NCBI RefSeq assembly: GCF_006442795.2
Contig: NZ_CP083957.1
Location: 186,001 to 250,000 of the forward strand
Reading direction: 5' to 3'
DNA length: 64,000 nt
Origin: Mesorhizobium sp. B1-1-8
Lineage (GTDB): Bacteria; Pseudomonadota; Alphaproteobacteria; Rhizobiales; Rhizobiaceae
The notes under the pieces were generated by a model, which searched no databases, was not told where the DNA came from, and was given only the letters and a program-made list of their open reading frames with translations. Position numbers and translations under genes: made by a program. The stretch's first letter is position 1, and each line of letters begins with the position of its first letter. This document shows positions 8,690 to 17,144 of this stretch, one piece after another.

Positions 8690-9751
8690 TCATTGCGGGT
8701 TAAAAAGCAGTTCGGCGTTGCGATCGAGCCTTTGCACGCAGCTTTGTGCCTGTTCGCTCCAGACCATGCCGGCGCGCTCGTCGCAGGAACGGCCCGGCGG
8801 CGGCTGATCTTTGGGGCCGGAATACTGTCCTGAACGGTTTGCGCCCGACAGATCGCTCAACGTTGCCGCGTTCCTGGAATTGACGAGATCGGCCAGGCTC
8901 GCACTGAGCTGGATCATGCGATTGAGCATCTCGATATTGGCGGTGCGGGCGTTGGAATTCTGGTCCCAGCTGTCCTGGATGGTGCCGGTGGCGGCCGACC
9001 CGAGTTGCTGGAACCATGAGGCGACGTCAGCCGATCCGTCGCCGATGGCGCCGCTCAGCCCCATGCCGTTCAACGTCGCGGTGCGCATCCCTTCATAGGC
9101 TTCGCCCGATCCGCCGTAATTCAAGGGAATGCCGGACTTGTCCGACCCGCCAAAGGCCGGCAGCCATTTTTGAGTTATGGCCGCGACATATCCCTGCGTC
9201 TCGCGGAACGGCGGGATGCCATTGAATTTCTCGACATTGCCGGCCCCGGAATTGTAGGCGGCCAAAGCCAGCGAGACATTTCCGTGAAACCGCGCCAGCT
9301 GCTGCCTGAAGTAGCGCGCGCCGCCGCGCAAATTTTGCTCGATGTTATGTGGATTGACGCCGAGCTCGGCGGCCGTTCCAGGCATCAGCTGCGCCAGCCC
9401 GAGCGCGCCCGCGCCCGATTTGGCGCAAGGGTTGAACCGGCTTTCCTGATAGACAAGCGCCAGAAACTGGTTCTCGTCCACGCCCTCCTCGCGGGCGATA
9501 CGCCGGACAAGGCCTGCTATCGAGGGATTGGCCTGGGCGGCAGCGACCGGGTCGTCCTTGCGGCCCGGTCGGTAGACCGAGCAGGTGACGCTCTCGCTGA
9601 CGCCATAACGATCACGATCCACCCTTTCGATCTCACCGATCCTGCTGGCGCTATCCCTTCGCTTGTCGAGGATAGTGCCATCTATGGTCGGGATGTCGGC
9701 AGCGCATGGGGAGGCCAGCAGGACCAGCAGCAGGGGAAGTCGCCGGATCAT
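8690..9751 (-). CDS. Lytic transglycosylase (SLT), second VirB1-like enzyme
   Basis: Periplasmic murein transglycosylase expected to open the cell wall for the secretion apparatus. From ATG 9751 (GGGAGG just upstream, ATGA overlap with virB4) it is 353 aa with signal peptide MIRRLPLLLVLLASPCAA. The SLT domain has the catalytic Glu in LVYQESRFNP, then GALGLAQLMPGTAAELG and ALAAYNSGAGNV. The ~150-residue C-terminal extension is unusual for VirB1. Because the virB1 gene at the operon head is frameshifted, this may be the only functional transglycosylase. Confidence 0.92.
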   Translation of the reverse strand: MIRRLPLLLVLLASPCAADIPTIDGTILDKRRDSASRIGEIERVDRDRYGVSESVTCSVYRPGRKDDPVAAAQANPSIAGLVRRIAREEGVDENQFLALVYQESRFNPCAKSGAGALGLAQLMPGTAAELGVNPHNIEQNLRGGARYFRQQLARFHGNVSLALAAYNSGAGNVEKFNGIPPFRETQGYVAAITQKWLPAFGGSDKSGIPLNYGGSGEAYEGMRTATLNGMGLSGAIGDGSADVASWFQQLGSAATGTIQDSWDQNSNARTANIEMLNRMIQLSASLADLVNSRNAATLSDLSGANRSGQYSGPKDQPPPGRSCDERAGMVWSEQAQSCVQRLDRNAELLFNPQ

Positions 9752-12162
9752 GTCGATGCCTCCCAGCCGCAGAATTGCGGCAGCCATGCCGCCGGATCAT
9801 CGCCGAGACGGGTGCGCAGCGCCGCGCAGGCCTCGACCGTTTCCTTGCGGCCGGACAGCACCTTGAGGATGTCGGGCATGGCGGAAAGGTCCAGGCGAGC
9901 GATGACGGAATCGATGCCGTGCTTGATCAGGAATGTCCGCCGCTCCGGCGGCGTGTTCCTGACGAAGTCGAACTCCTTCGTGGTCAGCCCGAAGCGACGG
10001 ATGTAACTCTCCTCGTCGGCCCGTGGATTGGGAAAGTGCAGGTTGGTCGAGGACTGCTCTATCAGCGTATGCGACTGCGGCGCCTTGGCGATATCGGCCG
10101 CGGATTGCGTGCCGAATCCGACGATTCCGTTCAGCTTGCGGATCGTCTTCATCTTGTCGACGATATAGCTGGAGAAGGTCGGGTCCTGCAGCAGCTTCCA
10201 GCCTTCGTCCATGAAGATCAGGACGGGATCGCCGGTGAGCAGCTCATCGAGGCGGTGGTAAACATACATCAGCGCCGGCGTGCGGATGTCGGCGTTGTCG
10301 AGCACATGCGTCATGTCGAAGCCGAAGATGCGCCTGCCCGACAATGACAGGACATCGCGGGGCGCGTTGAAGAGCCAGCTCTTCTCGCCCTCGAACCAGG
10401 GCCGAAGCCGTGATCTGAGATCGTTGGAGTCCGAACGCGATCGCCCCAGGAGCAGGCTGGACAGATTGGAAAGGGTGCGTTGCTCCAGCGGTTCTGCGCA
10501 GATGCGGCGGATCGCCTGCTCCAGCGTGTGCTCCTCCTCCTGGCTGAAGCCACGTCCGTCCGCCGGCTGCAGCATCACCTTGATGAGACGCAGCAAGAAT
10601 TCGCGATTGCCGGCGGTATTCTCCATCTGCAGCGGATTGAAGCCGGTGACGATCCCGGGCTGCAGAACCTCGTAATTGCCGCCCACCGCGCGGATGAAGA
10701 TCTCGGCGCCGCGGTCCTTGTCGAAGAAGACGGCCCGTGGCTCCGGCGAGATGCGAAGAGCCTGCGCCAGCAGAAAGCTCAGCACCACGGTCTTGCCCGA
10801 GCCGGTCGGCCCGGTGACCAGGAAATGGCCGATGTCACGCCGGTGGAAGTTGAACCAGTAAGGCGTCTGCGAAGTCGTCTCGAGGACGGCGATCGGCAGC
10901 CCCCAATGATTCTCGGCAGCCTTGCCAGTGGCAAAGTTGTGCATTGAGGAGAAGCCGGCAAAGTTGGCGCTCGACAGCATCGAGGAGCGCGCAATGTAGC
11001 TGTGGTTGCCCGGCAGCTGCGCCCAGAAGGAGGCCTCCATATTGAGATCCTCGCGCAGCCAGTTGATGTTCATCTCGGTCAGGCAGGCGCCGAGGTCCGA
11101 GACCGATTTGTCGAGGGCTGCCAAATCGCGGGCCAGGCACAGCAGGCTGAAATGATGGTACCCGAATACGGCCTCCTGGTTGACCAGGCTGTTGAAGGCG
11201 AAATCAATGTCGGTTTCGACCGTGCTGCCCGCTTCGTCGGAAGCCTGGATCTGGCGCTGCAGCCGCGCGATGCGTTCCTGTGCGATCGGCTTGTCGGCGA
11301 TGGTAAAGGACTGCGTCAGAATGAACTCGTGATTGAGCTGCAGCAGCCCGTCGAGCATCCCAGGGCCGGAGAAAGGCGGGTATTCCTTTATCGACAGCAT
11401 CGCGCCGAAGCGGTTTTCCGCTTCGCTCGGCCCCTGCGCCTGCAGGGTGCGCTTGGCGAAATGCAGGCGTGAGGTGCCGACATAATTGCGGATCGCCATG
11501 CGCGGCAGCCGCATTGGCCGTGACAATCCGCAGGTCAGGATCGTGTTGAAGAACTCGCAGGGTTCCGAATAAGGCTCGCCATTGCGGTAGGTAATGCCGA
11601 GCGGGCGGGCGCCGTATTTCTGGAGCTCGCGTACTATATTGGCGGTCGCTTCTTCCAGCTCCCTGACCCGCTCGTCAAGACGTTGCTTCTGTTGCTCCTG
11701 GCCGGAGGAGGAGCCGACAACGCCCGCGATTGTCTCGGCGGCTCCCAGGGCACCGCGCATGCGCGCGCGCACCACGGTGAGATAGAGTTCGTTGGTGAAC
11801 ATGCGCCTTTGCGTAAGTTCGGCCATGTAGCGCTGATTGAGGAGATTGCAGAACGGATCGGCGAACCAGCCGCCGATCGACGGCACGACCTGCTTGCGAA
11901 TGATGGTCGACCAAAGCGAATAGCGGCTCGAGCCAAGCGCCCGGATCATGGTGTTCTGGACACTCGCGCGCATGTTGAGCTCGGCCTGGTCCTCCGTCTG
12001 GAAGAACAGGCCGTCGAGCCTGATGACAGAGACCAGCGCGCCGCTCTCCAGGCCGATCACCGTGCGCGCGACGTGGCGCATGTAAGGCACGTGGCTGGCC
12101 ATGGGCTTCTCGCGCCGGCGCTGGCGCCCGAAACCCAGTTCTTCCGCGATGAGGTTCAGCAT
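9748..12162 (-). CDS. virB4: VirB4 secretion ATPase
   Basis: The largest T4SS ATPase, needed for pilus biogenesis and transfer. Start ATG 12162 (MLNLIAEELGFG) gives 804 aa, the usual length; the longer ATG at 12276 lies inside virB3. Walker A GPTGSGKT is at 451-458, Walker B in PVLIFMDEGWKLL, and the downstream Gln motif GFGTQSAADIA is present. The virB3 stop lies one base upstream, and the gene overlaps the SLT gene downstream by ATGA. Confidence 0.96.
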   Translation of the reverse strand: MLNLIAEELGFGRQRRREKPMASHVPYMRHVARTVIGLESGALVSVIRLDGLFFQTEDQAELNMRASVQNTMIRALGSSRYSLWSTIIRKQVVPSIGGWFADPFCNLLNQRYMAELTQRRMFTNELYLTVVRARMRGALGAAETIAGVVGSSSGQEQQKQRLDERVRELEEATANIVRELQKYGARPLGITYRNGEPYSEPCEFFNTILTCGLSRPMRLPRMAIRNYVGTSRLHFAKRTLQAQGPSEAENRFGAMLSIKEYPPFSGPGMLDGLLQLNHEFILTQSFTIADKPIAQERIARLQRQIQASDEAGSTVETDIDFAFNSLVNQEAVFGYHHFSLLCLARDLAALDKSVSDLGACLTEMNINWLREDLNMEASFWAQLPGNHSYIARSSMLSSANFAGFSSMHNFATGKAAENHWGLPIAVLETTSQTPYWFNFHRRDIGHFLVTGPTGSGKTVVLSFLLAQALRISPEPRAVFFDKDRGAEIFIRAVGGNYEVLQPGIVTGFNPLQMENTAGNREFLLRLIKVMLQPADGRGFSQEEEHTLEQAIRRICAEPLEQRTLSNLSSLLLGRSRSDSNDLRSRLRPWFEGEKSWLFNAPRDVLSLSGRRIFGFDMTHVLDNADIRTPALMYVYHRLDELLTGDPVLIFMDEGWKLLQDPTFSSYIVDKMKTIRKLNGIVGFGTQSAADIAKAPQSHTLIEQSSTNLHFPNPRADEESYIRRFGLTTKEFDFVRNTPPERRTFLIKHGIDSVIARLDLSAMPDILKVLSGRKETVEACAALRTRLGDDPAAWLPQFCGWEAST

Positions 12163-12163
12163 G

Positions 12164-12463
12164 TCAGGGGCCGTACGAGTTGGTTTGCCAGAACAGTTTG
12201 TTGCGCGTGCGCGGTGTCCGCCGGCCTGCCGTCTGGACAAGGTCGAGGATGCGGACGTCGCGGCTGCAGAGCGCAAACAGCGCGAGATAGGTAACCGGGG
12301 CGATCAGTGCGGCCCAGAAGCTCGTGGACACCAGGAAGGCGATCAGGGTGATGCCGAGGATGATGTAGAAGGCGTTGAGCGGGACGCCCCACATCATCGG
12401 CGGCCGCGTGAGCCCGATAACCAGCGGCGTCAGTTGCGGTCTGTCGTCAGGACGCTCTGACAT
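12164..12463 (-). CDS. virB3: VirB3 inner-membrane protein
   Basis: A 99-aa protein with the VirB3 signature at the N-terminus (PLVIGLTRPPMMWGVP) and two adjacent hydrophobic segments (about residues 28-65). It works with VirB4 in pilus assembly and here remains a separate gene, not fused to virB4. Spacing to virB2 is three bases. Confidence 0.93.
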   Translation of the reverse strand: MSERPDDRPQLTPLVIGLTRPPMMWGVPLNAFYIILGITLIAFLVSTSFWAALIAPVTYLALFALCSRDVRILDLVQTAGRRTPRTRNKLFWQTNSYGP

Positions 12464-12466
12464 CGC

Positions 12467-12805
12467 TCACTTCCCGACGGCGGAGATCATCTGGTCGACA
12501 ATGGCCGGCGCGCCAAACACCAGGCCGATGCCGATCACCACGGCGCCCGCGGTGAACCATGACAGCCGGCCGGCAAAGGCCAGGAACCCCAGGCCGATGA
12601 CGGCGATAATAGCGAGCAGGCGCCCGAAGGGGCCGGTGATGAAATCGACGATCATCTGCACCGCCGTCTCCAGCGGAGCGAAGGCGCCCGAGGTCTGGGC
12701 AAAGGCCGGGTCTGCGACAACGCCCAGCGCAAACGCGAGGGCGACAGCGGCGATAGCTGTTCGATTGGCAGGCTGAGGCAGGAAGTTGCGCAACGTCTGG
12801 TTCAT
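12467..12805 (-). CDS. virB2: VirB2 major pilin
   Basis: Precursor of the conjugative/secretion pilus subunit. The 112-aa protein has a long signal peptide ending PAFAQ (cleavage near residue 36), then two hydrophobic segments separated by a short polar loop (FAGRLSW), as in VirB2/TraC prepilins. Located directly after the frameshifted virB1 and before virB3. Confidence 0.93.
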   Translation of the reverse strand: MNQTLRNFLPQPANRTAIAAVALAFALGVVADPAFAQTSGAFAPLETAVQMIVDFITGPFGRLLAIIAVIGLGFLAFAGRLSWFTAGAVVIGIGLVFGAPAIVDQMISAVGK

Positions 12806-12817
12806 GTTCTGGCTCCG

Positions 12818-13719
12818 CTAGAAATGCATGACGCCGCCGACCCATTGACGCGGTCTGGTCGGGGTGGCTGATCCGGTGGATCGGTTGCTGTCGATTGGCG
12901 CCAGCGCTGTTTCGGTTGCACCGGCGTGACGCTTGGGGTCGGGCAATCCAAGCTGTCGATTGATGACATCGGCGACGAACTGGACGGTCTCGGCGAATGG
13001 CGGGATCCCGCCATATTCGCGCACGCGCGCCTCCCCCGCATTGTAGGCAGCCGCGACGATCAGCGGATTGCGCCAGGTGGCAAACAGATCCCCATGAACC
13101 GGACGGCGCCGTCGATATTGTCGGCCGGATCGCAAATGTCGGCGACGCCCAATTGTGCAGCGGTCGCCGGCATCAGCTGCATTGTGCCGCGGGCGCCCTT
13201 TGGGGAATTGCGGAAGCGGTCGAGCCGGCTTTCGACTGTCGCGATGGCCAGCGCGAAGCGTTCGTCCACGCCGTATTTCAGGGCCGCGTCTTTGACCAGG
13301 CGGACAATGTCATCCGTACTGGTCAGAGATGGTCCGCAGCGCCCGTCCTCAGTGGTTGCTTGGCCGCTTTCCAGGATGTCAAATTGACTTACCTTGGTGT
13401 TGGATCTTGCAGAGGTGTTGACCTTCCAGGAAGCAGTGCTGGCCGAGATCGAAACCGGGTCTGCTTCCTCTCGCAGGCGCCCGTGCTTATCGACGGCATA
13501 GGCTTGTGGTGCCTCTCGCCAGCGGGCGTCGAAAACGCCCTCGATCATATGATCTTGCGCGCTGGACTTGCCGGCAAGCGGCGGCTTCGGGCCAAAATCC
13601 CAGGCTTCGGCCGTCTCCGTGGCAAAGGCCGCAGGTGCAGTGAGAATCCCGCTTAAGACGGTCGCCGTGAGAAAAAAGGCCGGACGGCGTTTCGTCGGGA
13701 GGGGCAACTTGTCGGGCAT
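12818..13719 (-). pseudogene. virB1: virB1 lytic transglycosylase, frameshifted
   Basis: First gene of the virB operon. The 5' part (from ATG 13719) has a signal peptide, catalytic Glu in ATVESRLDRF and GARGTMQLMPATAAQLG. It reads NIDGAVRFMG and then leaves frame at a C-run at 13090-13093 (GGGG in the coding strand). In the next frame the domain continues perfectly as DLFATWRNPLIVAAAYNAGEARVREYG to a stop at 12818. One extra G restores a normal SLT domain, so this is a one-base deletion in a homopolymer, or a sequencing error. If real, the truncated product would lack the AYNAGE active-site lobe. Confidence 0.85.
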
Positions 13720-13775
13720 CGGCGCTAACGCTCCGGTTGAATCGTGGAATTCGGCGAATCGGTAGCGGATGAAGA

Positions 13776-13800
13776 AAAGAATGTCAAACTGATATTCTTT
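13776..13800. promoter_or_regulatory. Near-perfect palindrome in the virB / nuclease-fold divergent promoter
   Basis: Two 11-bp half-sites, AAAGAATGTCA and TGATATTCTTT, flank a 3-bp spacer AAC, with only one mismatch. The element sits in the 139-bp gap between the start of virB1 (minus) and the first nuclease-fold gene (plus). It is an operator candidate for both operons; the regulator is unknown. Confidence 0.65.
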
Positions 13801-13858
13801 ATTGCCCCCAAGGCGAAGAAAAGGCATTCTGCGTGGGCAATTCGACCAGGAGGATCAG

Positions 13859-14467
13859 ATGAAACGCAGAGTTGGCGGCGGAGTGGCGATTTGCCTGGCC
13901 TCGGCCTTACCGGCCATCGCGGCTCAACCCATCGACAAGGACTACGTCAGATCGCTGGCCGCGGCGGGAAAGACGGTTCTGGTGATGGAGTACTATGATG
14001 GCCAGGGCGGCATCGCCGAGCGCAAGGGCTTCGCTTCCGCAAAGGGATACCACGCTGTCTCGCCGACCGATTTCAGGATCAACGACAAGACGACGATCCA
14101 TCTCTACGGTATCGAGCCTTGCGACGGCGATATGGTCAACAGGCGGGAGAATTTCTCGGGCACCTGTGCCGAGTATGCCAAGCAGGGCCTGGAGACGCTG
14201 TTGAAGTCGCCCAAGGTGATTTTCTGCCGGGCGTTCGTCAGCGAAGCCAACGCTCCGGTCCAGGACGCCACCTGCTACGGCTACTACAACTACCCGGGCG
14301 TCCTTGACTCAGTGGATATGCTTGAGGAGCAGCTGGTTTCCGTCGGCACGCATCGCATCGCCAAAAAGCCTGATGGCACGCCGGCGCGCAAAGACCTCGA
14401 CGAGGCACAAAAGATCGGCCGCGGCGGCTACGGCATGTGGGCCGACCCGAGGATGAAGGCGCAATGA
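13859..14467 (+). CDS. Secreted staphylococcal-nuclease-fold protein 1
   Basis: First of three coupled genes. 202 aa with a signal peptide (MKRRVGGGVAICLASALPAIAA). A thermonuclease (SNase)-like core is suggested by IHLYGIEPCDGD followed by a Cys-bearing segment TCAEYAKQGLETLL and FCRAF. The usual motif is VRLxGIDxPE; here the position of the first catalytic Arg is occupied by His, so nuclease activity is doubtful. AGGAGG lies just upstream of the ATG. Overlaps the next gene as ATGA. Its divergent placement beside virB suggests a role with the T4SS, perhaps as an exported or periplasmic factor; this is inference. Confidence 0.75.
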   Translation: MKRRVGGGVAICLASALPAIAAQPIDKDYVRSLAAAGKTVLVMEYYDGQGGIAERKGFASAKGYHAVSPTDFRINDKTTIHLYGIEPCDGDMVNRRENFSGTCAEYAKQGLETLLKSPKVIFCRAFVSEANAPVQDATCYGYYNYPGVLDSVDMLEEQLVSVGTHRIAKKPDGTPARKDLDEAQKIGRGGYGMWADPRMKAQ

Positions 14468-14997
14468 GAATCGCTGCCTTTGCGTTTGCGGGCGCCCTCG
14501 CGGCGAGCCCCGCGATAGCCACGCCGCAGGGCTATTTCGCGCTTCGTTCAGGCGTGACGCTCGAGAGCGGCGACAGCTGGATTGCTAAGGGCACCCGATA
14601 CCATCTCTATGGTGTCCAGGCTTGTCTTCGCGGGACCTTCTACACCAACGCCGCCGGCCGCCGCAGCGATTGTGGAGAAGCTTCGCTCTCGGTCTTTGCC
14701 GCCTACGTTGCTGACACAAAACCGCAATGCGCGCCTGTCGCGAAAGCCGGTGCCGTTACGCAGGTCGTATGTTTCGTCACCATAGGCCAAGACAGGCTGG
14801 ATCTAGGCACGCTGATGATCAGCACCGGCTTGGCGTTCGCGGCATTGCGCGCCGACGGCTTGCCTTTGTACGAACCCTATGCCGTCGCCGAACAGTCGGC
14901 TCGCGAGAAGCATGCCGGCCTTTGGCAATTCGGTGACGTTCAGCACCCTGCGATCGTGCTCGGCCGGGCCGCCGGCGCCAAGGGGGTTCGGCCATGA
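14464..14997 (+). CDS. Secreted staphylococcal-nuclease-fold protein 2
   Basis: 177 aa with a short signal peptide (MRIAAFAFAGALAASPAIA). It keeps the SNase-like pattern YHLYGVQAC, a paired Cys near SDCGEASL and the C-terminal helix (EPYAVAEQSAREKHAGLW) seen in thermonuclease-family proteins. The catalytic Arg and Glu positions of the first motif are not conserved. Coupled by ATGA overlaps on both sides to the neighbouring paralogs. Confidence 0.72.
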   Translation: MRIAAFAFAGALAASPAIATPQGYFALRSGVTLESGDSWIAKGTRYHLYGVQACLRGTFYTNAAGRRSDCGEASLSVFAAYVADTKPQCAPVAKAGAVTQVVCFVTIGQDRLDLGTLMISTGLAFAALRADGLPLYEPYAVAEQSAREKHAGLWQFGDVQHPAIVLGRAAGAKGVRP

Positions 14998-15689
14998 GCC
15001 ACCGCACCCTGCTCGCGCTGTCGGCGTTGGCGTTCGGCTGCTTTCCTTCGGCTTTGTTCGCAGCGGATGTCGCGAGCAGCCGGGGTGCTGCCACGGGTCA
15101 GCCGCTCATCCCGGATGCGGCGCAAATTCCTGCGACGGTCACCGGTCGGGTTTCGGTTTTGGACGGGCGCACCTTGTGGTTTCCTGTTCCTGCCGCACGG
15201 GTGCGCCTCGCTGGCATCGATACATGTGAATTGCCGCAATGGGCCTTCGATCCGGCCCGACATGGTAACAGCACTAACCTGAAACCAGTCCCTTGCGGCG
15301 CACTTGCCAAGGCGTGGCTAAAACGAACAATTGGCGCAAGGGAAGTTGTCTGTCGGCCGTCCTCTGTTGGTGGCGACGGGGAGCTCATTGCCAGGTGCTT
15401 CGTGGACGGACACGATCTCGCGATCCAGATGCTGCGAGCTGGATGGGCGCGGGTGGTAGAGTCCCCTGCCCCATCGGGATACCTGAAGTGGCAGCGCTAT
15501 GCCATGTCCGGGCGCTACGGCATATGGGCGACATACGTGCTTGGTATGGGCGAATGGCGCGCCAAGGCGCTCGACCGGTCATTGGCGCGCAAGCCGATCG
15601 CGGATTTCAACCTGCTCGGCGAGCGGGAATCTGAGATTTCGCCGCCGTTCACCGAGGCAAGGCGGCGCCCATTTCGTGTAGATCGCTAG
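14994..15689 (+). CDS. Secreted thermonuclease-family protein 3
   Basis: 231 aa, signal peptide MSHRTLLALSALAFGCFPSALFA. The closest of the three to canonical SNase: VRLAGIDTCELPQWA keeps the Arg and the GID turn, then CGALAKAWLK, and HDLAIQMLRAGWARV corresponds to the family's C-terminal motif before the AMSGRYGIW helix. The second Glu of the active site is not evident at its usual place. Probably periplasmic. Last gene of the three-gene operon. Confidence 0.8.
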   Translation: MSHRTLLALSALAFGCFPSALFAADVASSRGAATGQPLIPDAAQIPATVTGRVSVLDGRTLWFPVPAARVRLAGIDTCELPQWAFDPARHGNSTNLKPVPCGALAKAWLKRTIGAREVVCRPSSVGGDGELIARCFVDGHDLAIQMLRAGWARVVESPAPSGYLKWQRYAMSGRYGIWATYVLGMGEWRAKALDRSLARKPIADFNLLGERESEISPPFTEARRRPFRVDR

Positions 15690-15729
15690 TAGGCTCTGCG
15701 CTCTTTGGTGGGTGCTAAGCCGAGGAACT

Positions 15730-16314
15730 CTACTCGTGCTCCGAGGTGGCTCCGCGATGCTCTGGATTCTGTTCCTTTTTGGCCGGCCGGGCGGTCTCCT
15801 GGGCCTGCTCAATACGGACGAGGTCGGCTAAGATCGACCGAAGTTGCGGCCATGGGAAATCGGGACACTCTTCAGACCACTGCCCGTCCTCAATTATCGC
15901 CGCCAGCTTGGCGCAGACACCCAACGCCGATCGCGCAGGTGCATTCCACAGGGCAGCCGCGAACTTCTGTTCTTCAGCGGCAGCTTTGTCTTCGGCCTCT
16001 TTGGCCGAGCAATAGCCGACGGTCTTTGCCGCATCTTGCCATGTAATTTCTGGCACAGCTCCGTCCGCGCCATTGGCGGAATTTGCCATTCGGATAGCTT
16101 GAGATTCGAGCCGCTGCTGCTTTCGGCATAACTCCACAGTTTTTGCATGGGCAGCATTCCACTGCTGCCATAGTGCAACGACCGAATCGGTTTCTTCAAT
16201 TGGATCGGCTGCGATGGACGCATTCGCCAGCTCCAATGCGGCCCGAACTGTGCCCACCAAGCCAGGGTTGCCGATGACATCGAAACGACTCGTGCTACTC
16301 TCAGAATCAGTCAT
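15730..16314 (-). CDS. Hypothetical protein, 194 aa
   Basis: An open frame of about 194 residues (ATG 16314, MTDSESSTSRF; a second ATG at 16329 is less likely). Mostly helical and polar, with Gln/Glu/Lys-rich stretches and conserved-looking Trp residues (ALWQQWNAAH, EECPDFPWPQLRSIL). No signal peptide, membrane segment or known domain. It converges with the nuclease-fold operon. Codon use is normal for the window, supporting a real gene. Confidence 0.6.
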   Translation of the reverse strand: MTDSESSTSRFDVIGNPGLVGTVRAALELANASIAADPIEETDSVVALWQQWNAAHAKTVELCRKQQRLESQAIRMANSANGADGAVPEITWQDAAKTVGYCSAKEAEDKAAAEEQKFAAALWNAPARSALGVCAKLAAIIEDGQWSEECPDFPWPQLRSILADLVRIEQAQETARPAKKEQNPEHRGATSEHE

Positions 16315-16464
16315 GATCCGAGTTCCCAAACAACTGGATTGTGGCTAGGCCGAGCGTCGTGTTGGCGCACTTCGCTTGGCCGCGCCTCCTGGGGCGGACG
16401 TTCAGCCACCATGGAGGACACCTTAGGATGCAGATCATTACCACGGACGTCGGCGCAGGTCAAT

Positions 16465-16725
16465 TTGATATCACATGATAATTTTTCGATCACCGGTGCG
16501 CAAATCAGAGCTGCGCGGGCTCTGCTTAGATGGGGTGCGGGTGAGTTGGCGTCAGCAGCAAGTGTCGGAGTTGCGACGGTCCGACGTGCTGAAGCTGAGG
16601 ACGGCGTCCCTCCAACGACGGTGTCCAATCTAAAATCCATTCAGCGTGCCTTGGAACGCGCGGGTGTGGAGTTCATCCCGGCAAATGGAGGGGGACCAGG
16701 TGTTCGTCTCTCGAAGCGCACCTGA
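16465..16725 (+). CDS. XRE-type HTH transcriptional regulator 1
   Basis: Small DNA-binding protein of the rhizobial ~80-aa HTH family. The helix-turn-helix covers ITGAQIRAARALLRWGAGEL to VSNLKSIQRALE; the C-terminus FIPANGGGPGVRLSKR is the family tail. The start is uncertain: TTG at 16465 gives 86 aa, while an ATG at 16411 gives an N-terminus that does not resemble the family. A TATCA-CA-TGATA element overlaps the proposed start and may be an autoregulatory operator. It is a tandem paralog of the next gene. Confidence 0.7.
   Translation: MISHDNFSITGAQIRAARALLRWGAGELASAASVGVATVRRAEAEDGVPPTTVSNLKSIQRALERAGVEFIPANGGGPGVRLSKRT
16469..16480. promoter_or_regulatory. Inverted repeat at the start of XRE gene 1
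   Basis: TATCA and TGATA half-sites separated by CA. It overlaps the translation start of the first XRE regulator, a common site for autorepression. The half-sites resemble the centre of the 13776-13800 palindrome (T-R-TCA / TGATA). Confidence 0.35.
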
Positions 16726-16754
16726 GAAGCGGCTCTGTCCGTGCCGGTCCGGCC

Positions 16755-17006
16755 GTGAGCGGGCGACAGAAATCATCACCATGTGATGAAATAGATCCTG
16801 TACAGTGCAGGATGGCGCGGGCGGGAATACGTGAACTTGCCGAAGCAGCGCAGGTGGCCACGCAAACGATTACTCGTCTGGAACAAGGCGATCGCCTCAA
16901 GCCCAAAACGCTTCAAGCGATTCGTGCCGCCTTTGAGGCGGCAGGAATCGAATTCTTAGCGGAGAACGGCGGAGGCCCTGGTGTGCGCTTGGCCAAGCGG
17001 CACTAA
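16755..17006 (+). CDS. XRE-type HTH transcriptional regulator 2
   Basis: 83 aa from GTG 16755. The HTH spans ARAGIRELAEAAQVATQTIT with the recognition helix near TQTITRLEQG; the tail FLAENGGGPGVRLAKR matches that of the preceding paralog. ATG 16812 would remove the first helix residues, so the GTG is preferred. A 17-bp palindrome (16773-16789) lies inside the first codons. Likely a tandem duplication followed by divergence. Confidence 0.72.
   Translation: MSGRQKSSPCDEIDPVQCRMARAGIRELAEAAQVATQTITRLEQGDRLKPKTLQAIRAAFEAAGIEFLAENGGGPGVRLAKRH
16773..16789. promoter_or_regulatory. 17-bp palindrome in XRE gene 2
   Basis: TCATCAC and GTGATGA, perfectly complementary, flank CAT. It is at the 5' end of the second XRE gene and is a candidate operator for one or both paralogs. 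Confidence 0.4.
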
Positions 17007-17144
17007 CCCCGCCCTGATCGCATTGTTTCGAACTGTCCAAATCCAGTGCCGTCCGAGAGCGTTTCTGACTTTCAGTCCGAAATGGCCCGGAAGGGGACAG
17101 GTAGCTTCAGGCTGCGGTTCCTCAAGGGCGGACATTCAGGTTGC

